Assembly (NCBI RefSeq): GCF_021278965.1
Contig: NZ_CP065589.1
Coordinates: 1,369,001 to 1,433,000 of the forward strand
Origin: Chryseobacterium capnotolerans
Lineage (GTDB): Bacteria; Bacteroidota; Bacteroidia; Flavobacteriales; Weeksellaceae
Length of the DNA: 64,000 bases
Reading direction: 5' to 3'
Below are positions 26,101 to 33,930 of the stretch, piece by piece. Each line of letters begins with the position of its first letter. Position 1 is the stretch's first letter. The translations under genes were made by a program, and so were the position numbers. Below the pieces are notes generated by a model. That model was not told the DNA's origin, ran no database searches, and worked only from the letters and a program-made list of their open reading frames with translations.

Positions 26101-26270
26101 CCACGCAAAGATTTAGTTTTATTATGTCTATTTTCAGGGAGCAAAGAATAGAATCAACAAAGTTGATTCGTTGAAGCGCGTGGATAAGCATAAAGCTTCA
26201 TCAGCGACAAAGTCGCATCACTTTTGCCTCCTTACCATAAAGCAGAATTACTCATATACTTTGCGTTTAT
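26101..26270. repeat. Dispersed noncoding repeat, copy 1
   Basis: Starts CCACGCAAAGATTT, contains ATCAACAAAGTTGATTCG (a small palindrome) and GCGACAAAGTCGC (another), then GCCTCCTTACCATAAAGCAGAAT, and ends ACTTTGCGTTTA. A related, rearranged copy is at 28030-28197. The ends (ACGCAAAG and CTTTGCGT) are inverted repeats of each other, as in a MITE. No ORF. The gap 26046-26352 holds only this and the terminator. Confidence 0.55.
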
Positions 26271-26325
26271 CAAATCATTTCAAATATGATTTTACATCTA
26301 TCGTATACACTGTAGATTAATAAAA

Positions 26326-26349
26326 AATGCCCCTTTTTTCAGGGGCATT
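26326..26349 (-). terminator. Terminator after the second surface-protein gene
   Basis: AATGCCCC and GGGGCATT form a perfect 8-bp stem around TTTTTTCA, with an A/T tract (T tract on the leftward strand) just beyond. Confidence 0.8.
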
Positions 26350-26352
26350 CTA

Positions 26353-27570
26353 TTATGGTGCTTTTACTTGCTCTATCTTGATGTATACTTTAGAAAGGTT
26401 GGGCTGGGCACTGCCTGAAGTAGGCGCTCCTACCATAATGGTTGCAGTGTAAGCCGTTTTTGAAGAAGCATTACTGTCTATCCAGGTATATCTTCTATGC
26501 TCAGGTCCGCCACCGGCTCCATCTATAATCCCTATATTTCCCCAATAAGCAGTTCCTACTGCTCCTGTACCTTGAGGAACCCAGGTAGTTGATGAATCAT
26601 TCATACCACCCCATACTCCTGAAGTAATATTGTTTGTGGTTACCGCTGAACCAATATATCCGCCATACTCGGTGTTATAATTCCAATATAGATTAACGGT
26701 AGCACCTGTATTATTAAATAATTGTACGTTCGGAACAGCAGCGGTTGTACCACTTGTGGTATCGAATATTACCCTGATTGAATACTTACCGTCTGGAGTA
26801 GCAAGAGGTAAAGTATAAGCCTGTTTCCCGTTAGGATCGGTTGTGAGCGTAGGATATCCCATCACAGCGAGATCTGAAATGTCTGCACGGCTGGTATTTC
26901 CTACTGTCGCAGTACAGTTTTGGGCTGCCGTTAAGAAAGGAATTGCTGTGGTGTTCAAAGGAAGGGTCATATTATTGGCAGTGGTAGGAGTTCCGGTCAC
27001 TGAGAATACCAATTCACCATCTCCAAACTCTAATGTTCCGGGTCTTAGCTGGAAGGTTAATCCGTTCACTGTAAAAGGAGCTCCTGAATTATAGGCACCC
27101 CCGTTTCCCTGGTTATAGGTAACTCTCAGATTTCCGTTGAAAGGAGTGCCGGCAGTATAAGTAGAGGGATTTAAATAGGCTGTAGTACATTGTAATGCAG
27201 AAATTTCCGGAGCGATAGCATTGGTTGCCTGGGTAAGCCTTTGCCATAGAGCGCCGTCAAAATAATAATAGCCCATAGCAGTAACAAGGATACGTTGTCC
27301 TGTAGCATCGCCACCGGTAACATCCGTAATATAAATTAATGCTCCTCTCTGATCACTGCCATACGTAGCAGTGTTGGCTGTGAGCTCAGCTCTTGTAAGC
27401 CTCGGAGCCTGTAATCCGTATGTTTGTGTGTTATCCGTAATCACTCCTGAATCATCTCTTTTAGCAGAGACATCCACTGTGGTTTTCGGTAAAGTTGTAT
27501 TGAAGCCTACTTGGGCACATGCGGATCCAGCAATAAGAATAGCACTGAATAGTGTAAATTTTGTTTTCAT
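26353..27570 (-). CDS. Secreted surface protein, Chryseobacterium type
   Basis: 405 residues. Signal peptide MKTKFTLFSAILIAGSACAQ is followed by VGFNTTLPKTTVDVSAKRD...LQAPRLTRAELTA...TYGSDQRGALIYITDVTGG, clearly homologous to the first ~110 residues of the protein at 5993-7390. The rest is beta-rich and Gly/Thr/Asn-rich (residues about 130-250), ending in a putative globular domain from about 265 (YSIRVIFDTTSGTTAAVPNVQLFNN...PNLSKVYIKIEQVKAP). No enzyme motif. I infer a secreted or cell-surface structural or adhesive protein. Single leftward gene with its own terminator. Confidence 0.7.
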   Translation of the reverse strand: MKTKFTLFSAILIAGSACAQVGFNTTLPKTTVDVSAKRDDSGVITDNTQTYGLQAPRLTRAELTANTATYGSDQRGALIYITDVTGGDATGQRILVTAMGYYYFDGALWQRLTQATNAIAPEISALQCTTAYLNPSTYTAGTPFNGNLRVTYNQGNGGAYNSGAPFTVNGLTFQLRPGTLEFGDGELVFSVTGTPTTANNMTLPLNTTAIPFLTAAQNCTATVGNTSRADISDLAVMGYPTLTTDPNGKQAYTLPLATPDGKYSIRVIFDTTSGTTAAVPNVQLFNNTGATVNLYWNYNTEYGGYIGSAVTTNNITSGVWGGMNDSSTTWVPQGTGAVGTAYWGNIGIIDGAGGGPEHRRYTWIDSNASSKTAYTATIMVGAPTSGSAQPNLSKVYIKIEQVKAP

Positions 27571-28029
27571 GTTAAGGTGTTATTTTGGGTAAGTCAAATA
27601 TACCTTTTTTTTAATAAAAAAATAAAAAAAAAACATTTATAATTAAAGAAAATTAATTAATAATTAGTATTATATTGAAGTATAGGAATTCTAAGTGGGT
27701 TTGTAATGATTTAATTTTAGTGTTTTATATTGGATTAAAACGATTTATCTCAAATTTTGTTAAATTCCTATTTTTCTCCGAAATAGGATGATTTTTTTTA
27801 ATATTTGGATATTTATATTCATTATTTTATTTCAATCGGTTGTAATGTATTGAAGAGTGTAACTTGATGTATCATAGTTAAATATAAATGGTTATAAGTG
27901 AATCTAATACATTGTGATGGGTCTACAATATTCAGTTGAATTTTCTTGATAGAATTCTCAGTTGTAAACACTTTTTTGAGTATCCAATTTAAATAGGGTC
28001 TAAGATTGTACAAACGATGTGTTTCTCTG

Positions 28030-28197
28030 ACGCAAAGTTTTCATTTTTGAAACTGTTGATGAAAAGTGCGCAAAGCATTGCAACTTCGTCGCCGATTAAA
28101 GATACAGCTAAAATGTCTGCTTCATCGAAATCAATAAAGTTGATTCTTTCTTCGCCTCCTTACAATAAAGTGGAATGATGAATGAACTTTGCATTCA
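28030..28197. repeat. Dispersed noncoding repeat, copy 2
   Basis: Related to 26101-26270: starts GACGCAAAG, has GCGCAAAGC, ATCAATAAAGTTGATTC, GCCTCCTTACAATAAAGTGGAAT and ends GAACTTTGCATTCATT. The remainder of the gap 27571-28316 is AT-rich (over 75 percent by eye), with no gene I can support; a leftward 63-codon frame at 27822-28013 has no family resemblance. Confidence 0.5.
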
Positions 28198-28316
28198 TTA
28201 TTTTAATGCAAAAAACAAATCAAATAATTAAAAAATAGCATTTTTTTGCATTATTCTACAGGCTAATTTTGCGGCAATAAATAGATGGGTTAAACTCCGA
28301 ATGGATAGTATAGAAA

Positions 28317-29288
28317 ATGGAAATAATGATAACAAAAATTACAGAAAACGATATAGCAGAACTACAGGAGATCAGTAAAAAAACGTTCTCCGAAACATTC
28401 TCTAAAGATAATACAGAAGAAAGCATGGCACAATATCTTGAAACAAGTTTTGCGGCAGAAAAGCTTCTTACCGAACTCAGCGACAAAAACTCTGAATTCT
28501 ATTTTGCAAGACTGGATCATAAAGTGATAGGATATCTAAAACTCAACACGGGTTTATCACAAACTGAAATGAAAGGAGATCATGCGCTTGAAATTGAAAG
28601 GATATATGTTTCTAAAGAGTATCACGGAAAGAAAGTAGGGCAGGCTCTTTATGACAAAGCGATGGCCATTGCCACAGAAAAAAATGCAGATTATGTCTGG
28701 CTGGGTGTTTGGGAAAACAATTTGCGGGCTATTAACTTTTACAGGAAAAACGGATTTAAAGAGTTTGATAAACATATTTTCAGACTCGGAAATGAAGAAC
28801 AGACGGATATTATGATGAAACTGGATGTAAAAAGCAACACCATGAAAATTGAATTTTTTATAAAATCATTCGAGGAATTATCCACTCTCGAACTTTACAA
28901 CATATTAAAATTAAGAAGCGAAATATTTATTATAGAACAGAATTGTGTCTATCAGGATATTGATGATAAAGATTTAAAATGCCACCACCTGATGTGTTTA
29001 GTGGACGGAAAGCTGGCAGGATATACCCGAATTGTTCCGCATGGTTTGACCTACGAAGATGCGTCCATTGGCCGTGTTGTAATCGGTACAGCGTATAGAG
29101 GACTGGGACTGGGAAAGCAGCTGATGGAACATTCCATCAAAGGCTGTCAGGATATTCTTAAGGAATCAAAAATCCGGATCAGCGCCCAATTGTATCTGCT
29201 GAAATTTTACAATGCTCTAGGCTTTAAAGAAGTAGGAACTCCTTACGATGAAGACGGAATTCCACACATAGAAATGGTGTTAAACTAA
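28317..29288 (+). CDS. Fused double GNAT acetyltransferase (GNAT + ElaA-like)
   Basis: 323 residues made of two acetyltransferase domains. Residues 1-173 are a GNAT with ALEIERIYVSKEYHGKKVGQALYDKAM (acetyl-CoA loop H-G-K-K-V-G) and VWENNLRAINFYRKNGFKE. Residues about 178-323 are ElaA-like: IKSFEELSTLELYNILKLRSEIFIIEQNCVYQDIDDKDLKCHH, then ASIGRVVIGTAYRGLGLGKQLMEHS and LKFYNALGFKEVG. The linker is short (DVKSNTMKIEF) and contains a Met where a separate second gene would start, so it looks like a stop-codon loss joining two adjacent genes. Both N-acetylate unknown substrates. The 3' end overlaps the convergent LysR gene by 9 bases. Confidence 0.85.
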   Translation: MEIMITKITENDIAELQEISKKTFSETFSKDNTEESMAQYLETSFAAEKLLTELSDKNSEFYFARLDHKVIGYLKLNTGLSQTEMKGDHALEIERIYVSKEYHGKKVGQALYDKAMAIATEKNADYVWLGVWENNLRAINFYRKNGFKEFDKHIFRLGNEEQTDIMMKLDVKSNTMKIEFFIKSFEELSTLELYNILKLRSEIFIIEQNCVYQDIDDKDLKCHHLMCLVDGKLAGYTRIVPHGLTYEDASIGRVVIGTAYRGLGLGKQLMEHSIKGCQDILKESKIRISAQLYLLKFYNALGFKEVGTPYDEDGIPHIEMVLN

Positions 29289-30137
29289 TTCCAGGATATT
29301 TTTAAGAATCGGGTTAGGATCATCTTTTCGCCATTGGATGTACAAATCGGTAACAAAGGGAAGGGGGATAAAACGGATTCCGGTATTTTGGTGAAGATGA
29401 TAAGAATGCGGCAGAATCGAAATGCCTAATCCGTTTTTAATTAATGAAATAATGGTAGATCCAAACTCACATCGAATATAAGAATCAAGATTGATCTTAT
29501 AAAAACCGAGAACTTCCTGGACCAGCAAATTGTAACTGCTGCCGTCATCTCCTGTTGTTAAAAGAAATTTTTGATCTTTCAATGTTTCTTCAGAAATATC
29601 AGACAAGGTTTTAAAATGATGATTTTCAGGAACCACCAAAGAAAGATTTTCCTGGCATAATTTCTTTTCATTAATTCCTGAATAGGTATTGATATCACGG
29701 GAAAATGCCAGATCTATCTTGTAATTTTTAAGATATTCCTCCTGAATTTCATTAGTCAGCTGAAACAATTCCAGATGAAGAGTGGGAAAAGCCGCCGAAA
29801 CTTTTTTCACAAAATCGGGTAAAACTGAAGAAGAAATAGAATCGGGATGCGCAATTCTTATCGTTCCATATTCACCTAAATGAATCTGCCGGGCCAGCTG
29901 ATGAAAAGATTCCATTTGACTAAGCTCTTCGCTCCATTTTTCCTGCAAAAATTTCCCTGCCGGGGTAAGTTTCACATTTCGCTTATCACGATAAAACAAC
30001 TGAACGCCCAGTTCACTTTCTAAAGACTGAATATTCCGGCTCAAAGCAGACTGTGTAATATTCATTTTCGCGGAGGTATTCCAGAAATGAAGTTCTTTGG
30101 CCAATGCCAGAAAGTATTTGAGCTGCTGTAAATCCAT
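29280..30137 (-). CDS. LysR family transcriptional regulator
   Basis: 285 residues. The N-terminal winged HTH is canonical: MDLQQLKYFLALAKELHFWNTSAKMNITQSALSRNIQSLESELGVQLFYRDKRNVKLTPAG. The effector domain follows from about residue 90 (GTIRIAHPDSISSSVLPDF, LDLAFSRDIN-like KIDLAFSRD, FGSTIISLIKNGLGISILP). LysR regulators usually act on a neighbouring divergent gene, but here the gene upstream (DUF2182) is on the same strand, so the target is not obvious. Convergent with the double GNAT gene. Confidence 0.9.
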   Translation of the reverse strand: MDLQQLKYFLALAKELHFWNTSAKMNITQSALSRNIQSLESELGVQLFYRDKRNVKLTPAGKFLQEKWSEELSQMESFHQLARQIHLGEYGTIRIAHPDSISSSVLPDFVKKVSAAFPTLHLELFQLTNEIQEEYLKNYKIDLAFSRDINTYSGINEKKLCQENLSLVVPENHHFKTLSDISEETLKDQKFLLTTGDDGSSYNLLVQEVLGFYKINLDSYIRCEFGSTIISLIKNGLGISILPHSYHLHQNTGIRFIPLPFVTDLYIQWRKDDPNPILKNILELV

Positions 30138-30221
30138 TAATGCAAATTAATCATTAGTTAAGCAAATTTAATAAGTAAATTGAATTAAAAACCACCTGAT
30201 TGAAAATTATACGAATACAAA

Positions 30222-30254
30222 AAACAGCGCCTCTTTTATAAAGTGGCGCTGTTT
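30222..30254 (-). terminator. Terminator after the tyrosinase/DUF2182 unit
   Basis: AAACAGCGCC and GGCGCTGTTT form a perfect 10-bp stem around TCTTTTATAAAGT, 35-65 bases past the stop of the DUF2182 gene. Confidence 0.85.
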
Positions 30255-30287
30255 GGATATTGTAATCCGATCTTTTTTAACAGCAGA

Positions 30288-31034
30288 TCAACGTCTGATA
30301 GGATTGTCAGGAATTATGATTCTCAGCAGTTTCAACCTCAGGTCTATGCGCCAACGGGGAGCTTGCGGATGTTCCATATGTTCGCTCAGCATAATAAAAG
30401 TGACGATCAGCATCGCAACATGATGTCCCTGCGGTAATAACATCGGGAGAAGCATTAATGCCCAGCCTGCGCCCACACACCAGAAACCGTGAGTAATCCC
30501 AAATGAAAAAGCATCCTGATAAGCTTTAGAACCCCACGCCGCCAAAACAGGATGATAATGTCCCCTGTTAAGACACTTTTGCTTAATGGGAGAAAATTGC
30601 CAGATTAAGGTGATGATCCCAAAAATAACTGCCGGAATAAAAGATGCAGGCATCTGAATATTGATAAAAATGATGAAAATGTTTAATAAAAACCCGGTTA
30701 TAGTCCACATCAAAACATATCCTGTTATAAAAAGAATGACCAATAAAAAACTCATACTTTTAAAACTTTGATTAATGATGCTCTGGATGGGGATAATCAG
30801 CTTGGGAAGCATCATGGCCAATACCATCAATATCCATCCGGTCATCATTTCAGAGAAAGGATTTATTTTGAGGATCATTTTTAAAGAAGCGCTGCTTCCG
30901 TTACATAAATTCATCTGACAATGTGCTGCTGTGAGCAAATTGCCGGGATTGAAAAGCAGGATAAACCAACAGATAATGCTGAAACCCCATACACTGTAGC
31001 TTATGAGGTTCCGATTAGCATTTGATCTTTTCAT
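30288..31034 (-). CDS. DUF2182 integral membrane protein, putative metal (copper) partner of tyrosinase
   Basis: 248 residues with about six or seven helices. The DUF2182 hallmark is the segment WILMVLAMMLPKLIIPI near residue 65; HGFWCVGAGWALMLLPMLLPQGHHVAMLIVTFIMLSEHMEH near the end adds Met and His residues suited to metal binding. It starts 3 bases after the tyrosinase stop, so the two are co-transcribed. DUF2182 is annotated as a predicted metal-binding membrane protein; delivering copper to the enzyme is my inference from the pairing and the Met/His content. Confidence 0.75.
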   Translation of the reverse strand: MKRSNANRNLISYSVWGFSIICWFILLFNPGNLLTAAHCQMNLCNGSSASLKMILKINPFSEMMTGWILMVLAMMLPKLIIPIQSIINQSFKSMSFLLVILFITGYVLMWTITGFLLNIFIIFINIQMPASFIPAVIFGIITLIWQFSPIKQKCLNRGHYHPVLAAWGSKAYQDAFSFGITHGFWCVGAGWALMLLPMLLPQGHHVAMLIVTFIMLSEHMEHPQAPRWRIDLRLKLLRIIIPDNPIRR

Positions 31035-31036
31035 TG

Positions 31037-32575
31037 CTATTGTTTTTCTCTGTAAACACTTATTCTTCCTACTGTAATTTTCACATCAGATAAGATTTCG
31101 TTATCAGGAGTAATGGCAACATCTAGAGATTTTAAATGATCAAGATCATTTTCAAGATGAAGTTGATCAATGATATTGGTAATGTCTAAAGAAAAGCTAA
31201 GTCCGTTACCACCTCCGTGGGAATCGTCCAGTGATGCATTGCGAAGTCCAAAAAGCGAGATAAATCCTATATGCTGATTGTTTACAGACACTTCAAGCGT
31301 ATTGGCATTGATATTTCCTTTTACATTTTCAAGAACCAAATAGATGCGGTCAGGAATTTCATCTGCAGAAGCTCTTAAAAGGCTTGTAGAAACTTTCTTT
31401 AATCCTTTATCGGAAAAATTAACGGTAGTTTTGGTTACTGCATTCTTAATTTCAAAAGAACCTTGGTTGGCAGCGACTAATTCTGTTGGTTTCTCATTAT
31501 TATCCATAGTAGATTCGGTTAGTTGAGCATCATCCGAAACCGGAATTCCCAGTTTTTTCAATCTTTCAGTAGTAGTATCGGCAGCAGCAGGTTCTGCTTT
31601 TGTTTTAAGATCATCATAGCTGTAATCCAAAAGATCAAGATTGGTTACATCATTGGGGGTATACGTCCATTCTTTTCCATCAAGTAAAGGCATTACAAAC
31701 TCGCGTTCTCCAATTTCCTTCGGGCCTCCCAGCCATTTTTTCTCTGTTGGATTACTGTTTCCCCTGGCATTCCATGAGGCCCACATTCTGTCAATATTAC
31801 AGTGATGAAGATAAAAGATAGGGTCCAGTGCAGCAGCATTAGGATCAGACATAAGACCTTCATTTCCTTTAACAACTCCTCCTACGTCATTATGAACAAA
31901 ATTATGAGGATTGGTTTCTAAACTTTCTTCAGGAAATATCGTTCCATAATGTGAAAAATCAGTTTCAGGCCCGCCGAAACAATTTTGATTACCGGTGTAT
32001 ATTGTCTTAAGTTCACAATTTTGTGTAACTCTTGGCTTGCCGTCCTTAAATAATTTGATGTAAATATTTCCGTCGTTATCAGGGCCATGTCTTTCTGTAA
32101 CAAAAAGAGGGTTAGGAGTATCTCGGTCTAAAAACGGGCGGGTAAATGCCGGAGGTATTTTATTTTCTTTTTCTCCACCAAAATAGTTCCAATACGGTAA
32201 AGCCCAGTCATCAGGTCCATTAAGCTCTATCACTATTGCTCTGATCTGAATTTCCAAAGCCATAAGATAGCCACGATGCCATGGGGCAAAATACCAGGTT
32301 TGGTGCTGACATTGATTCCAATACTTATCTTTTATATCTTTAGACGGAAAAGGGCTTGTAGGTACTTTTGGCGGAGCTTTAATAGTATTCCAGTCAATAC
32401 CATCAGGATCTCCGGCAAAGTTTTCCCCGTGAATGGCGGCAAAAAACCACCAGCTCGTTGGGTCATCCAATTTTCTGGATTGCATTTCAGCAACTGCTTT
32501 TGCATACCAGTATAAATCGGGATTATCAAACGTTCCTTCCTCATTCCACGCGTTTTTTCGTAAGAATTTTTTCAT
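31037..32575 (-). CDS. Tyrosinase (type-3 copper protein)
   Basis: 512 residues. CuA ligands lie in FAAIHGENF, NQCQHQTWYFAPWHRGYL (H-x8-H pattern), and CuB ligands in NPHNFVHNDVGG and DPIFYLHHCNIDRMWASW, the classic tyrosinase/hemocyanin signatures. The catalytic domain covers about 1-330. The remaining 180 residues (from TTERLKKLG on) form a beta-rich C-terminal domain ending VDVAITPDNE...KITVGRISVYREKQ, like the polyphenol-oxidase lid/DWL-KFDV domain, which may shield the active site. No signal peptide. It oxidises phenols to quinones and could make melanin-like pigment. Followed by a DUF2182 membrane protein in the same operon. Confidence 0.9.
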   Translation of the reverse strand: MKKFLRKNAWNEEGTFDNPDLYWYAKAVAEMQSRKLDDPTSWWFFAAIHGENFAGDPDGIDWNTIKAPPKVPTSPFPSKDIKDKYWNQCQHQTWYFAPWHRGYLMALEIQIRAIVIELNGPDDWALPYWNYFGGEKENKIPPAFTRPFLDRDTPNPLFVTERHGPDNDGNIYIKLFKDGKPRVTQNCELKTIYTGNQNCFGGPETDFSHYGTIFPEESLETNPHNFVHNDVGGVVKGNEGLMSDPNAAALDPIFYLHHCNIDRMWASWNARGNSNPTEKKWLGGPKEIGEREFVMPLLDGKEWTYTPNDVTNLDLLDYSYDDLKTKAEPAAADTTTERLKKLGIPVSDDAQLTESTMDNNEKPTELVAANQGSFEIKNAVTKTTVNFSDKGLKKVSTSLLRASADEIPDRIYLVLENVKGNINANTLEVSVNNQHIGFISLFGLRNASLDDSHGGGNGLSFSLDITNIIDQLHLENDLDHLKSLDVAITPDNEILSDVKITVGRISVYREKQ

Positions 32576-32913
32576 GTATTAATAGATTTATGATTATAGT
32601 TATGGGATTGAAACCAAATATTTTTTCGATTTCATTCTCACTGTAAAATTATTATTTAAAAAAATCTTGTCTATCAGTAGTTATACCTAATCTTGTATTG
32701 AAAGAAGGTTTTGTCGTAAGAAAGAATATTAGACTATTTTCTTACGGACGCAACTTTGTATAGTTTAATTTACGTTGAATTAACAATTTTATAAAATATG
32801 ATCAGGCATATCCAGTTATATAATGTCATAATTTTTTCTATATTTAGAGAAAAATGGCTTGTGTCTGCATTTTGCGTTCTACAGCCTTTCTATGAACCCA
32901 TATAAAAAGGACA
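32576..32913. other. Intergenic region between divergent genes
   Basis: 338 AT-rich bases between tyrosinase (leftward) and the CREST-like gene (rightward). It must hold both promoters. No ORF or strong hairpin seen. Confidence 0.5.
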
Positions 32914-33588
32914 ATGCCAATAAATCAATTACCTCTGGATGGAGGTATGCTCTATAAAGAAACAGATCTGGCTCATTTTTTTCCTGAGCCGTTAAATGCA
33001 ATCACTGCATTATTATTTTTAGCCATAGCCATCTTTTGGACCCTTAAAATGAAAGGTAATTTTAAAGAATATCCTTTTTTAACCTACTGCTTGGTTTTAT
33101 TATATATTGGGGCCATAGGGGGAACCATTTATCACGCATTCAGACAATGGCCGGTGTTTATCATGATGGATTGGATGCCCATTATGATATTGTGCTTTTC
33201 TGCCGGATTTTATTTTTTAGCGCAGAGTCTCAAATGGTACTATGCTATTGTAATGGTTCTTGTATATCTGGTCCTTACGCTGGGGTTGAGAAATTGGATT
33301 TTGGTAGATAACCCTTCTCTCTTTATCAATGTAAACTACGCCATCATGGCTTCATTTGTGCTTTTATCAGTATTAAGCTATCTGATGTATACGAAATGGA
33401 AAGCTGGCCAATGGGTAGGCTTTGCTTTATTGTCGTTTGTTCTTGCACTCACTTCCCGCATCATTGATAAATGGGGATGGCTGGATTTCGGAACCCACTT
33501 TTTATGGCATACCTTTGGAGCAATAGCCACATTTTGTATGTTTAATTATATCTATCTTACACGGGATGTAATTAGAAAAAATAAGTAG
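32914..33588 (+). CDS. Seven-helix membrane protein, CREST (alkaline ceramidase-like) pattern
   Basis: 224 residues with about seven hydrophobic helices. The arrangement of polar residues fits the CREST superfamily of membrane hydrolases: FPEPLNAITALLFL in helix 1 (Glu, Asn), GTIYHAF with a His, WPVFIMMDWMPI with an intramembrane Asp, and HFLWHTFGA near the C-terminus giving the H-x3-H pair. The usual conserved Ser (S-x3-H) is replaced by a Thr in GTIYH. The substrate would be a lipid amide, which is inference. Stand-alone gene. It could instead be an uncharacterised membrane protein that only resembles the family. Confidence 0.55.
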   Translation: MPINQLPLDGGMLYKETDLAHFFPEPLNAITALLFLAIAIFWTLKMKGNFKEYPFLTYCLVLLYIGAIGGTIYHAFRQWPVFIMMDWMPIMILCFSAGFYFLAQSLKWYYAIVMVLVYLVLTLGLRNWILVDNPSLFINVNYAIMASFVLLSVLSYLMYTKWKAGQWVGFALLSFVLALTSRIIDKWGWLDFGTHFLWHTFGAIATFCMFNYIYLTRDVIRKNK

Positions 33589-33930
33589 TTTTTATTTTTT
33601 TGCAACTCTGATTCATAGATAAAGTTGGATTGAAGTTAAACTCAAAAGGTTCGTCATTGACTACGTCAAATCTTCAATTTCTGACAAAGGAAGAATCTCA
33701 TTTATAGTTTAGAGTATTCATTACATTCAGAATGACAAGGCGAAATAATTAAATAGAGTTACCGTTGCTTAAATTAGTCAGTCAAAAATTTTCTTGATGG
33801 TAAAACTTCTTTCCATTTAACTTTAAGCATTAAAAATAATCGAAGTTGACATAACAAAGAGAGTGTTGCTTTTCTTTTAAAGTTGAAAGAAAAACGATTT
33901 ACTTATATTTACCCCGCAAAGCAAATCTAA
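33589..33930. other. Gene-free stretch with a degenerate GTCATT...AATGAC element
   Basis: 342 bases. TTCGTCATTGACTACG (about 33648) and ACATTCAGAATGACAAGG (about 33723) look like the inverted ends of a short degenerate palindromic element with GACAAAGGAAGAATCTCA between. A -7-like TATATTTA lies just upstream of the PIG-L gene. No ORF. Confidence 0.4.

Noticed and set aside
27822..28013. Leftward 63-codon frame in the AT-rich gap
   Set aside because: AT-rich noncoding composition and no resemblance to any protein pattern.
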